Origin: Streptococcus oralis
GTDB taxonomy: Bacteria > Bacillota > Bacilli > Lactobacillales > Streptococcaceae
DNA: 7,598 nucleotides
NCBI GenBank assembly: GCA_905370255.1
Contig: CAJPKC010000053.1
Coordinates: 1-7,598 of the forward strand
Reading direction: 5' to 3'
The notes below the pieces were generated by a model that worked only from the letters and a program-made list of their open reading frames with translations, did not search any database and had not been told where the DNA came from. Made by a program: the position numbers and the translations under genes. Numbering within the stretch: position 1 is the stretch's first letter; every line of letters begins with the position of its first letter. Shown piece by piece: positions 1-7,148 of this stretch.

Positions 1-529
1 AGATATAGCCTTTATTAGCCATTTCACCAAAGACACGGATTTGAGCTGCTTCATAATCAGGAGTCAAGGTTACATATGGATTTTCCCAGTCGCCAGAAAC
101 ACCCAAACGTTTGAAGTCTTCACGTTGTTTATCTACTTGAGAAAGAGCATATTCACGGCAAAGTTTCAAGTATTCAACAAGGTCCATTTCTTTGCGTTTG
201 ACACCTTGTTTAGCCAAGACTTGCTCGATTGGCAAACCATGAGTATCCCAACCTGGAATATATGGTGCGTAAAATCCTGACATAGACTTAGAACGAACAA
301 TGATATCTTTTGAAATCTTGTTCATAGCATGTCCAACGTGGATATTTCCGTTGGCATACGGAGGGCCGTCATGAAGCGTGAAATGCGGTTTTCCTTCATT
401 TAATTCTTGACGACGTTGATAAAGTTTAGCTTCATCCCATTCCTTTTGCCAAACTGGCTCTTTGGTCGGAAGACCGGCACGCATTGGAAATTCTGTTTTC
501 CCAAGATTGAGGGTTTCTTTAAGTTTCAT
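1..529 (-). CDS. ileS: Isoleucyl-tRNA synthetase, N-terminal 176 residues (partial)
   Basis: Class I aminoacyl-tRNA synthetase that activates isoleucine with ATP and loads it onto tRNA-Ile in the cytoplasm. The reading frame is open from the ATG at 529 to the window edge, so the gene continues outside; the family is usually about 930 residues. The visible part starts [20 protein letters not shown]. It carries the class I signature as HVGH at residues 64-67 inside [17 protein letters not shown], followed by a [10 protein letters not shown] block, which is typical of IleRS and its ValRS/LeuRS relatives. The start is supported by AAGGAG five bases upstream (535-540). A T-box riboswitch with an isoleucine-compatible specifier precedes the gene, which independently supports IleRS over ValRS. 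The gene lies directly downstream of the ftsA-to-divIVA cluster on the same strand, as in other streptococci. Confidence 0.97.
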   Translation of the reverse strand, partial: MKLKETLNLGKTEFPMRAGLPTKEPVWQKEWDEAKLYQRRQELNEGKPHFTLHDGPPYANGNIHVGHAMNKISKDIIVRSKSMSGFYAPYIPGWDTHGLPIEQVLAKQGVKRKEMDLVEYLKLCREYALSQVDKQREDFKRLGVSGDWENPYVTLTPDYEAAQIRVFGEMANKGYI

Positions 530-557
530 TAGTACTCCTTTAATGTAAATTGACAAT

Positions 558-595
558 ATAAAAACCACGACTCGCAAAAAGGACGAAAATCGTGG
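558..595 (-). terminator. T-box-controlled intrinsic terminator before ileS
   Basis: In the minus-strand RNA CCACGA (595-590) pairs with UCGUGG (570-565). An inner helix UCGU/GCGA (586-583 with 575-572) is possible, and a run of five U follows at 564-560. The 5' arm overlaps the T-box sequence, so this hairpin and the antiterminator exclude each other. This is the usual attenuation arrangement. It would also stop transcripts arriving from divIVA upstream. Confidence 0.88.
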
Positions 596-777
596 TACCA
601 CCTTTGTTCGGAAAAAGACCTAGTCTCTTTCCCTCTTTTCCCGTAACGTGGGCAACGTCAAATCTTACTATTTTCAGATTTGATACTAAGAGAGGATAAA
701 TTTACCAACAGGGATTGTAGGACTTCCACCATCTCCTACTCGCTAGAAATGTGATTGATAAATTCTTGTTCTCTAAT
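558..777 (-). promoter_or_regulatory. T-box riboswitch (tRNA-Ile-sensing leader of ileS)
   Basis: Leader RNA that binds uncharged tRNA-Ile and switches between a terminator and an antiterminator upstream of ileS. The conserved T-box sequence GGUGGUACCACG lies at 602-591. Its UGGU (600-597) can pair with the ACCA end expected of tRNA-Ile. The Stem I apical hairpin pairs GUAGGA with UCCUAC (739-734 with 722-717) around a loop reading GAUGGUGGAAG. A lower Stem I pairing of AGAGA (774-770) with UCUCU (693-689) is possible. The best specifier candidate is AUC at 697-695 near the 3' side of Stem I; another AUC lies at 715-713, so the exact triplet is inferred. Stem II pairs 683-676 with 665-658 (UCAAAUCU/AGAUUUGA), and a ten-pair Stem III joins 632-623 to 619-610. 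No gene fits into this 255-base gap. The identification is firm; the 5' end and specifier are less certain. Confidence 0.95.
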
Positions 778-783
778 AAGATT

Positions 784-812
784 CTTATAAAATTAGAACT
801 GATTCTTGTTGA
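784..812 (-). promoter_or_regulatory. Candidate ileS promoter inside the end of divIVA
   Basis: Reading the minus strand, TCAACA (812-807, four of six matches to TTGACA) is followed after 17 bases by TATAAG (789-784, five of six matches to TATAAT). Transcription would start near 777, just before the first T-box helix. The -35 lies within the last codons of divIVA and the -10 overlaps its stop codon. Position and spacing are good, but no transcript data are available, so this is a prediction. Confidence 0.45.
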
Positions 813-1591
813 GTGTCAGCATCATCTTGAGGTCCTTCCTCATGTACTGGCTCAACAGGAGTTTCAGCAACTGGCTGAACTTCAACTTCAGTTGACTCTT
901 CAGCAGCTTGTTCAGCCTCTAACAATTCTTTGTTAGCTGCTTCAATACGCGCTTGAAGTTCTGCAACTTCTTCTGGAGAAAATTGACGAGTCATGTCAAT
1001 TGGTTCTTCATCATGATATGAAGATACATCTTCACCTAGAACCTCTTGGACGACTTCCTTGAATGCTTCGTCGCTCGTTTGAAGATAAGTTGCAGTCGGA
1101 CGCAAAATTTCTTCCCAATCTGATGAATCAACAATAGCCAACTGACTTTCGATTGTTGATTTCAAACGTTGGTTGAAGACGCGACTCTTGTTCTTCAACT
1201 CTTCAGTTTCCACAGCAACTTTTTTAGCATTATCTGTAGCTTGTCGCAAAATTTCATTGGCTTTATACGTAGCTTCATCAAGTAAACGTTGAGCATCTTG
1301 CTCAGCCTGCTTAATGATGTTATTAGAACGGTCATTCGCAGCTTGTTTTACACGTTCAGCTGTGTCTTGGGCAATCAAAACTGATTGACTCAATGAATCC
1401 TTAATCTCATCAAAATACGACAAACGTTCTTCTAAGTTTTTAATGTGTTGTTCTTTTTCATGATTGCTTCGTACAAGTGCTTCATAGTCACGAACAACAA
1501 TATCTAAAAATTCATCAACTTCTTCACGGTTAAAACCTCTAAACTGAACACCAAAGGTTTTATCCTTAATTTCTAACGATGTAATTGGCAT
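785..1591 (-). CDS. divIVA: Cell-division/polarity protein DivIVA
   Basis: DivIVA binds negatively curved membrane at the septum and poles and recruits partners in cell-wall synthesis and chromosome segregation; in streptococci it affects septum completion and peripheral growth. The product is 268 residues, close to the pneumococcal length of about 260. The lipid-binding domain spans about residues 1-60 and carries KDKTFGVQFRGFNREEVDEF. Its F17 and R18 match the membrane-inserting tip residues known from the Bacillus protein. A long coiled coil follows (about 35-150, with LEERLSYFDEIKDSL and repeated Ala/Gln-rich heptads), then a segment with DWEEILRPTATYLQ (158-171). The tail is acidic and Pro/Val/Glu-rich and ends ESVLIL. 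The ATG at 1591 is chosen over an in-frame GTG at 1603 because that GTG lies inside the GTGAGG ribosome-binding site. It follows the short DivIVA paralogue by 16 bases and is the last gene before the ileS T-box. Confidence 0.96.
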   Translation of the reverse strand: MPITSLEIKDKTFGVQFRGFNREEVDEFLDIVVRDYEALVRSNHEKEQHIKNLEERLSYFDEIKDSLSQSVLIAQDTAERVKQAANDRSNNIIKQAEQDAQRLLDEATYKANEILRQATDNAKKVAVETEELKNKSRVFNQRLKSTIESQLAIVDSSDWEEILRPTATYLQTSDEAFKEVVQEVLGEDVSSYHDEEPIDMTRQFSPEEVAELQARIEAANKELLEAEQAAEESTEVEVQPVAETPVEPVHEEGPQDDADTQQESVLIL

Positions 1592-1603
1592 ATTTTTCCT
1601 CAC
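1592..1603 (-). promoter_or_regulatory. Ribosome-binding site deciding the divIVA start
   Basis: Minus-strand GTGAGGAAAAAT precedes the ATG at 1591. GAGG is placed seven bases or fewer from the ATG, so the upstream in-frame GTG at 1603-1601 is part of the Shine-Dalgarno region and not the start. The same string, with two single-base deletions, precedes the neighbouring short paralogue (1872-1863). Confidence 0.7.
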
Positions 1604-1607
1604 TTAT

Positions 1608-1862
1608 TTAATAAAAAATAGAATCATTAATTGCTTCTGGTTCTTGCTCGTTTGTTACTGTTCTCTTAGGAATATCATTCGTATAATAGGAAAGACGTTC
1701 TTCTAGTTTTTTGATATAGAGTTCAGTTTCCTCTTTGTATCGGATTAATTCCTCTAATTCAAAATAAATCTTATCTAGAAATAGGTCAACCTCTTCCTGA
1801 TCGTAGCCTCTGAATTTTCTTGAGAATTCCTTGTCAGTAATATCTTGTGGTGTAATTGACAT
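1608..1862 (-). CDS. Short DivIVA-domain protein, tandem paralogue of DivIVA
   Basis: An 84-residue protein that aligns without gaps to the first 60 residues of the downstream DivIVA, with 31 identities by eye. It keeps F17, R18 and G19 of the membrane-binding tip (KFRGYDQEEVDLFLD) and the shared IKKLEERLSYY at the start of the coiled coil. It then diverges into a short polar tail ending DSIFY and has none of the long coiled coil that oligomerises DivIVA. The ATG at 1862 follows GTGAGAAAAT, whose GTGA overlaps the ylmH stop (1871-1869), and divIVA starts 16 bases after its stop. The frame is intact, so it looks like a gene and not debris. The length resembles GpsB proteins (about 110 residues), but the sequence is nearer to its DivIVA neighbour and the GpsB C-terminal helix is absent. 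A role as a lipid-binding partner or modulator of DivIVA is inference only. Confidence 0.85.
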   Translation of the reverse strand: MSITPQDITDKEFSRKFRGYDQEEVDLFLDKIYFELEELIRYKEETELYIKKLEERLSYYTNDIPKRTVTNEQEPEAINDSIFY

Positions 1863-1868
1863 ATTTTC

Positions 1869-2654
1869 TCACTTGCTTAAAAGTAGTTGGACTGTTAGTT
1901 TTATCTTATCTTTCTTGGTTTGACCATTTTCTTTGAGCAAGATTATTCGGCCAAAGCGTCTCACACTGATTAAATCACCAAATTTTAACTGATAGTCAGA
2001 CTTTTCAACTATATGATAATTGACCTGAACCAGCTTCTTTTCAACCAGAGCTACAGTTTGTGAGCGTGATAATTTCAATATACTAGATAAAAAGGCATCT
2101 AGTCGCAGGCTTGAAACCAAGACTTCTTTTTCTTGATACTCGTCTTTAGATTCTATCCTATCTGAAAAAGGACGTTCTACTAAACTTACAGGCAACTTGG
2201 AAATCTTTTGAATCCCATCCTGGAAAAGAGTAGTAAATCTTCGATCGACAATAATTTGGGCTTTATCTTCTGTTACCAAAATGTCTCCGAATAACTTTCG
2301 GTCAATACCTAGCCGATTGAGAACTGTTCCCAGAATTTTTGAATGGGTTAATTGTTGAAACTTGCTAGGATACTCAATCTCAAGCAAGGTCATTTCAAAA
2401 TCTTCCAAGGTTGGCGTAAAATAATCCGGCGCTAGAATGACCCGAGCATACTCTGAAGATACAAAACGAGTACTAGAAAAGGTTTTTACCCCTCTATTGT
2501 TTCCCAATGTCTCCAAGATAAATACTTGGTGAGGATTGATAAAAGGAGATAAAATCGGTGCGTAATGTTCTTCTACCTGTCCTAACCACTCCAAACCCTT
2601 GTCGATAAAGGGGATATCTTCTGTTGCGAAATGTTGGTAAAGTTCTTTACTCAT
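1869..2654 (-). CDS. ylmH: S4-domain RNA-binding protein YlmH
   Basis: YlmH proteins bind RNA and the ribosome; in Bacillus YlmH has been linked to ribosome-associated quality control, where it acts like the Hsp15/RqcP family on stalled large subunits. The product is 261 residues, the normal family length. An N-terminal region (about 1-80, starting MSKELYQHF) and a central region with LTHSKILGTVLNRLGIDR (102-119) and LFGDIL (121-126) precede a C-terminal S4 domain (about 182-245; LRLDAFLSSILKLSRSQ, then GDLISVRRFGR). The ATG at 2654 overlaps the ylmG stop as ATGA, so translation is probably coupled; no strong Shine-Dalgarno is visible (GGTAG only). An open frame extends 21 codons further upstream into ylmG, but that part does not resemble the family. 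The gene is always near divIVA in streptococci, although its link to division itself is unclear. Confidence 0.94.
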   Translation of the reverse strand: MSKELYQHFATEDIPFIDKGLEWLGQVEEHYAPILSPFINPHQVFILETLGNNRGVKTFSSTRFVSSEYARVILAPDYFTPTLEDFEMTLLEIEYPSKFQQLTHSKILGTVLNRLGIDRKLFGDILVTEDKAQIIVDRRFTTLFQDGIQKISKLPVSLVERPFSDRIESKDEYQEKEVLVSSLRLDAFLSSILKLSRSQTVALVEKKLVQVNYHIVEKSDYQLKFGDLISVRRFGRIILLKENGQTKKDKIKLTVQLLLSK

Positions 2655-2911
2655 AAAACTACCAACAAATTGATGAGATAGCGACTTATCATGCGCAAGA
2701 GAATTAGAGCTATCCAAACTGAGAAATCCAAACCTGCGATTTGAAGAGGTAGACGTTTTAGAGGTTCAAGAATTGGTTTACACAAAGTCTCTAAAAACTT
2801 CCCCAACTGGGTGTTATAGGCATTTGGAAACCATGATAATAGAGCAAAAGCTACAAGTATCAGCGAATAGATATCTGTAGCATTTTGGATAAAACGAATT
2901 ATTAGAAACAT
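2651..2911 (-). CDS. ylmG: YggT-family membrane protein YlmG
   Basis: Small integral membrane protein of 86 residues, the usual size for the bacterial YggT/YlmG family. Two hydrophobic membrane segments lie at about 8-28 and 62-85. Between them is the conserved family block LLSWFP (24-29), then PILEPLKRLPLQIAGLDFS (46-64). The biochemical role is not established; conservation beside sepF and ftsZ in Gram-positives, and effects of plastid homologues on nucleoid and division organisation, suggest a role at the division membrane. The ATG at 2911 shares one base with the sepF stop (TAATG), and the stop overlaps the ylmH start by four bases. Neither junction has a strong Shine-Dalgarno, so the three genes are probably translated by coupling. 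Confidence 0.93.
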   Translation of the reverse strand: MFLIIRFIQNATDIYSLILVAFALLSWFPNAYNTQLGKFLETLCKPILEPLKRLPLQIAGLDFSVWIALILLRMISRYLINLLVVL

Positions 2912-3459
2912 TAACGTACTCTATTTCTCTTCATGTCAAAGTCGTATCCTTCGCTTTGAGCTTCTTCAGGTAAACGAATATCTTCAATGTTTACCACAAC
3001 ACCAACAGGTGTCAAAAGATACATTGTGTTCGCTACTTTTCTTAACTCACCAGCAAGGACATGACGTGCTCCATCCAAGTAATCCAAACAACGACGAGCT
3101 TGAACTTCTGTCATATATTGGAAGTCAATCAAGATACTTTCATTTCCAGCCAACAAATCAACAATATCTGTTGCATCTTCGTAACGGCGTGGGTAACGAA
3201 CATCGATGGTTACTTTTTCAGTAGAGCGATGGCTTTCAATTGCTAGTTGTTGCTGACGGGCATGAAGTTTTGTAATATTTTTCTCTTTTGCTTCGACTGA
3301 AGAAGATTCTTGAGCAGCAGCTTGCTGTGGCAATTCTCTTTTTTGAGGAACCGAAGCTAGTGAACGTTCAGGTTGTGCAGCTACAACTTCTGAAGCAACT
3401 TCATCTCCATCTTCTGTAAAGTAATCTATAAATTTATCAAATTTATCTTTTAATGACAT
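2911..3459 (-). CDS. sepF: Cell-division protein SepF
   Basis: SepF is a membrane-associated FtsZ-binding protein that forms rings or arcs, bundles FtsZ filaments and acts as a second anchor beside FtsA. The 182-residue product has the family layout. An N-terminal amphipathic helix for membrane binding ([20 protein letters not shown], 1-20) is followed by a variable Ala/Gln/Glu linker (about 20-80). The globular SepF domain (about 83-157) contains [20 protein letters not shown], the LDYLDGA turn (126-131 region) and [12 protein letters not shown] at the end. A short basic tail (MKRNRVR) completes it. The start at 3459 has AGGAAA upstream, overlapping the ylmE stop; the gap is nine bases. The position between ylmE and ylmG is the standard Gram-positive order. 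The target for SepF, the FtsZ C-terminal peptide, is intact in this window. Confidence 0.96.
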   Translation of the reverse strand: MSLKDKFDKFIDYFTEDGDEVASEVVAAQPERSLASVPQKRELPQQAAAQESSSVEAKEKNITKLHARQQQLAIESHRSTEKVTIDVRYPRRYEDATDIVDLLAGNESILIDFQYMTEVQARRCLDYLDGARHVLAGELRKVANTMYLLTPVGVVVNIEDIRLPEEAQSEGYDFDMKRNRVR

Positions 3460-3468
3460 GATTATTTC

Positions 3469-4140
3469 CTATTTAAAAAATGCTGTACCAATTCGAACAT
3501 AAGTCGAGCCACACTGAATCGCTTCTTTATAGTCACGACTCATTCCCATACTTAATTCTGTCATTGGCATATTGGGGAGTTGTTGTTCACGAATGTATTG
3601 TTGCAACTCTTGCGTTTCTTTAAAGATTTTTTGCAACTCTTCTGTTTCAGCTTCAAATGGAGCCATAGTCATAAGACCAACATACTCTATTTGATCCAAG
3701 CTTGACAAGTCTGGTAAGACCGCCAAAAGTTCTTCTTTCGAAAAACCATGCTTGCTTTCTTCTCCAGAAATATTGACCTGCAAAAAACATTTAACCTTAC
3801 GATTGGCACGTTTTTGAATCTCTTGGGCTAATTTCAAAGAATCTAAAGCGTGAAAATAATCAACATAAGGAATAATATCTTTCACTTTTCTTCTTTGCAA
3901 GCTACCAATCAAGTGCCAAGTAACATCCTTATCACTTAAAGCATGATACTTTTCAAGAAATTTGTCGACACGGTTTTCACCGATGTGTTGAACTCCTTGG
4001 TCTATCAAATTAGCTGCGGTTGCAATATCAACATATTTTGTTACTGCAATTACAGAAACCGAACCGTCTTCACGGCCGGTTTCTTGAATTGCTTTTGTAA
4101 CCTGTTGAAATACCTGATTTGTATTTTCTTTTAAATCCAT
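3469..4140 (-). CDS. ylmE: YggS/YlmE-family PLP-binding homeostasis protein
   Basis: Cytoplasmic pyridoxal-phosphate-binding protein of the YggS/PLPBP family, thought to keep PLP and amino/keto-acid pools balanced; it has the fold of alanine racemase's barrel but no known enzyme activity. The product is 223 residues, the normal length. The PLP-lysine is K35 in IAVTKYV. Other family marks are GENRVDKF (54-61), HLIGSLQRRKVK (76-87), NISGEESKHGF (123-133), LSMGMSRDY (196-204, phosphate-binding region) and VRIGTAFF (215-222). The start at 4140 lies only five bases after the ftsZ stop and has no clear Shine-Dalgarno (TAGAG directly adjacent), so it probably depends on ribosomes finishing ftsZ. Presence in the division cluster is conserved, but a direct division role is unproven. 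Confidence 0.94.
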   Translation of the reverse strand: MDLKENTNQVFQQVTKAIQETGREDGSVSVIAVTKYVDIATAANLIDQGVQHIGENRVDKFLEKYHALSDKDVTWHLIGSLQRRKVKDIIPYVDYFHALDSLKLAQEIQKRANRKVKCFLQVNISGEESKHGFSKEELLAVLPDLSSLDQIEYVGLMTMAPFEAETEELQKIFKETQELQQYIREQQLPNMPMTELSMGMSRDYKEAIQCGSTYVRIGTAFFK

Positions 4141-4145
4141 CTCTA

Positions 4146-5402
<1,257 letters not shown>

Positions 5403-5415
5403 TTATCCCTCTATC

Positions 5416-6783
5416 CTATTCATCAAACATGCTTCCGATTAAGCTACGGAATCGCTCAGTCAATTTTGGTTTTTCTTCTGATTGATTTGAAGTTGCTGAG
5501 TCAGCAGTATAAGTCGGTTCTGCTGATTCAGTTGGAGTTGTACCAAACACTGAACGTTGAGAAGCTGCAGGCTTTTCCTGACTTGAAGTTCTGAAATCAA
5601 TCGGTTGTTGACGCAAAACTTGATCTCCTCTGATAGCTCTTTGAGCCAAAACATTAATTTCTGTAAGGCTTCCAGCAAATTCAGACAAACTAATCACATG
5701 AGCAAATGCAGGATTGCGGATACCCACTTGGTTTGGAACGTAAAGTTTTACACGAACTCCAAGTACTTCTTGGGCAAGCTCAACGATACCTGGTAGAATA
5801 GCATTTCCACCAATCAGAGCAATACCACCTGGCAAGTCCAACAAATGTCTTCTTTCCAAATCTTGTTTGATTTGTTCAAAGATGTGTTTCAATCTAGCTG
5901 AAATAATTTGAGCCAAGTATTCTTCTGTAACTTCTACAGGTTCTACTTCACCAATCACTTCAACTTGGAAAGTTTCTTTGCTTGCAAGTTGCGGATAAGC
6001 TTCACCGTAGTTAAGCTTCAAACCTTCTGCAATCTTCTTAGAAGTTTTAAGAACTTTTGAAATGTCTTTAGTGACGTAATCGCCACCTTCTTGGTAAACA
6101 TTTGTGTATTGAAGCTCTTGATTACGGATAGTAGCAACGCTTGTTTGGCCACCACCCATATCGATAACAGTCGCTCCAAACTCACGTTCGCCTTCGTTAA
6201 GAACAGAGTTTACAATTGCAAGTGGTGAAATAATCACGTTATCGACTTGAACTCCAACACGTTCTACAGTTTTACGAAGGTTGTGAAGAATGGTTCTTGG
6301 ACCTGTATAGAGAAGTCCACGCATTTCCAAACGAACACCCATCATACCACGTGGGTCACGAATACCTTGGAAACCGTCTACTACAAATTCTTCTGGCACA
6401 AACGTAATCACTTCACGATCAGGTGTCATGCTCTTAGTCAAAGCTGATTTGACAACATTCTCAACATCTTGATCTGTAATTTCTTTTGTATCTGATGTTA
6501 CAGGAATCATTCCTTGAGTTGGTTCCACTTGCAACAAGTTTGCTGGAAGCCCAACGTTTACTGATTTGATTGAAATTCCTGCTTTTTCTTCTGCTTGAGA
6601 AATAGCAGATTTGATAGCCGTTGCTGCGGCTTCGATGTCAACGATAATCCCATCCTTGACACCTTTACTTTTGGCGTTGCTAACACCGATTACATTTACT
6701 TCACCATCTACAAGCTCAGCAACTAACACTTTAATTGAGCTTGTTCCAATATCTAAGCCTGTAAAGAAACCATTTCTAGTCAT
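5416..6783 (-). CDS. ftsA: Cell-division protein FtsA
   Basis: FtsA is an actin-like ATP-binding protein that links FtsZ filaments to the inner face of the membrane and recruits the later divisome. The product is 455 residues, matching streptococcal FtsA. The first phosphate loop is GLDIGTSSIKVLVAE (9-23). Domain 1C follows (about 84-165, with VTSDTKEITDQDVENVVK), the second phosphate loop is VIDMGGGQTSVATI (206-219) and the adenosine motif is GIALIGGNAILPGI (320-333). A variable Gln/Ser/Thr-rich linker (about 390-437) leads to the amphipathic membrane-targeting helix PKLTERFRSLIGSMFDE (439-455). The ATG at 6783 has AGAGAGG ten bases upstream; a closer ATG at 6788 is followed at once by a stop and cannot be the start. 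FtsA heads the operon, with a promoter predicted at 6864-6893. Confidence 0.98.
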   Translation of the reverse strand: MTRNGFFTGLDIGTSSIKVLVAELVDGEVNVIGVSNAKSKGVKDGIIVDIEAAATAIKSAISQAEEKAGISIKSVNVGLPANLLQVEPTQGMIPVTSDTKEITDQDVENVVKSALTKSMTPDREVITFVPEEFVVDGFQGIRDPRGMMGVRLEMRGLLYTGPRTILHNLRKTVERVGVQVDNVIISPLAIVNSVLNEGEREFGATVIDMGGGQTSVATIRNQELQYTNVYQEGGDYVTKDISKVLKTSKKIAEGLKLNYGEAYPQLASKETFQVEVIGEVEPVEVTEEYLAQIISARLKHIFEQIKQDLERRHLLDLPGGIALIGGNAILPGIVELAQEVLGVRVKLYVPNQVGIRNPAFAHVISLSEFAGSLTEINVLAQRAIRGDQVLRQQPIDFRTSSQEKPAASQRSVFGTTPTESAEPTYTADSATSNQSEEKPKLTERFRSLIGSMFDE

Positions 6784-6800
6784 TACATTGCGTCCTCTCT
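6781..6800 (-). promoter_or_regulatory. ftsA ribosome-binding site with a start-stop ATG-TAA
   Basis: Minus-strand AGAGAGG (6800-6794) is the only Shine-Dalgarno. Five bases after it lies an ATG (6788-6786) immediately followed by TAA (6785-6783), which overlaps the real ftsA ATG (6783-6781) by one base, giving ATGTAATG. The ftsA spacing is ten bases, longer than usual. The short start-stop pair is seen directly; any effect on ftsA translation is inference. Confidence 0.5.
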
Positions 6801-6829
6801 ATCTTCCAAGTTTCACACTTTGATTTTTT

Positions 6830-6855
6830 AACAGCTACAAGAAGGCATAGCTATT
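6830..6855 (-). other. Hairpin in the ftsA 5' untranslated leader
   Basis: In the minus-strand RNA AAUAGCUA (6855-6848) can pair with UAGCUGUU (6837-6830), eight pairs including one G-U, around a ten-base loop. It would lie at the very 5' end of a transcript starting near 6857. No U-run follows, so it is not a terminator; it could protect the 5' end of the operon mRNA. Function is not known. Confidence 0.4.
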
Positions 6856-6863
6856 CACAGAAT

Positions 6864-6893
6864 ATTATATCACAAAAATCCGATTCGTGCCTA
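6864..6893 (-). promoter_or_regulatory. ftsA operon promoter (extended -10)
   Basis: Minus strand: a perfect TATAAT (6869-6864) with TG one base upstream (6872-6871) forms an extended -10, common in streptococci. A TAGGCA -35 (6893-6888, four of six matches) stands 18 bases away. The expected start near 6857 leaves a leader of about 74 bases. It is the best promoter-like sequence in the window and the obvious driver of ftsA through divIVA. Confidence 0.75.
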
Positions 6894-6905
6894 ATTTTTT
6901 GTGAT
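6869..6905. repeat. 10-bp inverted repeat bracketing the ftsA promoter
   Basis: ATCACAAAAA at 6869-6878 is the exact reverse complement of TTTTTGTGAT at 6896-6905, with 17 bases between. The left arm overlaps the extended -10 (its TG and the first base of TATAAT) and the -35 lies in the spacer. Arm centres are 27 bp apart. The symmetry and placement are those of an operator, but no regulator can be named from sequence alone. Confidence 0.55.
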
Positions 6906-6922
6906 TTTATCGAAGGTTTTTC

Positions 6923-6951
6923 ATTAAATTTATTTTAATATTCCATTACAA
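6923..6951 (-). promoter_or_regulatory. Possible second, upstream ftsA promoter
   Basis: Minus strand: TTGTAA (6951-6946, four of six matches) is followed after 17 bases by TTTAAT (6928-6923, five of six). The region is very AT-rich, so matches of this quality can arise by chance. Confidence 0.25.
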
Positions 6952-7148
6952 GTCCATCTTTTACCTTTTTCTCTGAAAAACAGTGTAAAAGTGTCAGAAA
7001 AGCTGAAAGACAGATGTGAAAGTTCCTGTTTTTTCCAAAATTTGTTTATTTAATTACATTTATTTTCATTTTTGTTTTCATGACAAGGGTAATACCAACT
7101 TTCACTAAACAATCTTGGCTTATTAAAAGTGTCTCATTTTTCTTAAAG

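Noticed and set aside
41..280. 79-codon open frame on the plus strand
   Set aside because: It is antisense to the well-supported ileS coding region, and its product shows no recognisable family features.
1592..1603. In-frame GTG at 1603 as an earlier divIVA start
   Set aside because: The GTG is part of the GTGAGG ribosome-binding site, and DivIVA proteins begin at MPITSLEIKDKTF.
1608..1862. Identification of the short DivIVA-like gene as gpsB
   Set aside because: It lacks the GpsB C-terminal helical region and the typical GpsB N-terminus, is nearer by eye to the adjacent DivIVA, and gpsB is normally located elsewhere.
1608..1862. Short DivIVA-like gene as a pseudogene fragment
   Set aside because: The frame is uninterrupted, has a ribosome-binding site, keeps the functional tip residues and has operon-like spacing on both sides; decay cannot be fully excluded without relatives.
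2655..2717. Longer ylmH start 21 codons upstream
   Set aside because: The extra residues lie inside ylmG and do not resemble the YlmH N-terminus; the ATGA overlap at 2654 gives the usual family start.
7016..7105. Nine-base inverted repeat GTGAAAGTT/AACTTTCAC with a 72-base spacer
   Set aside because: At this length and spacing a match is expected by chance in a few hundred AT-rich bases, and it aligns with no promoter or gene.
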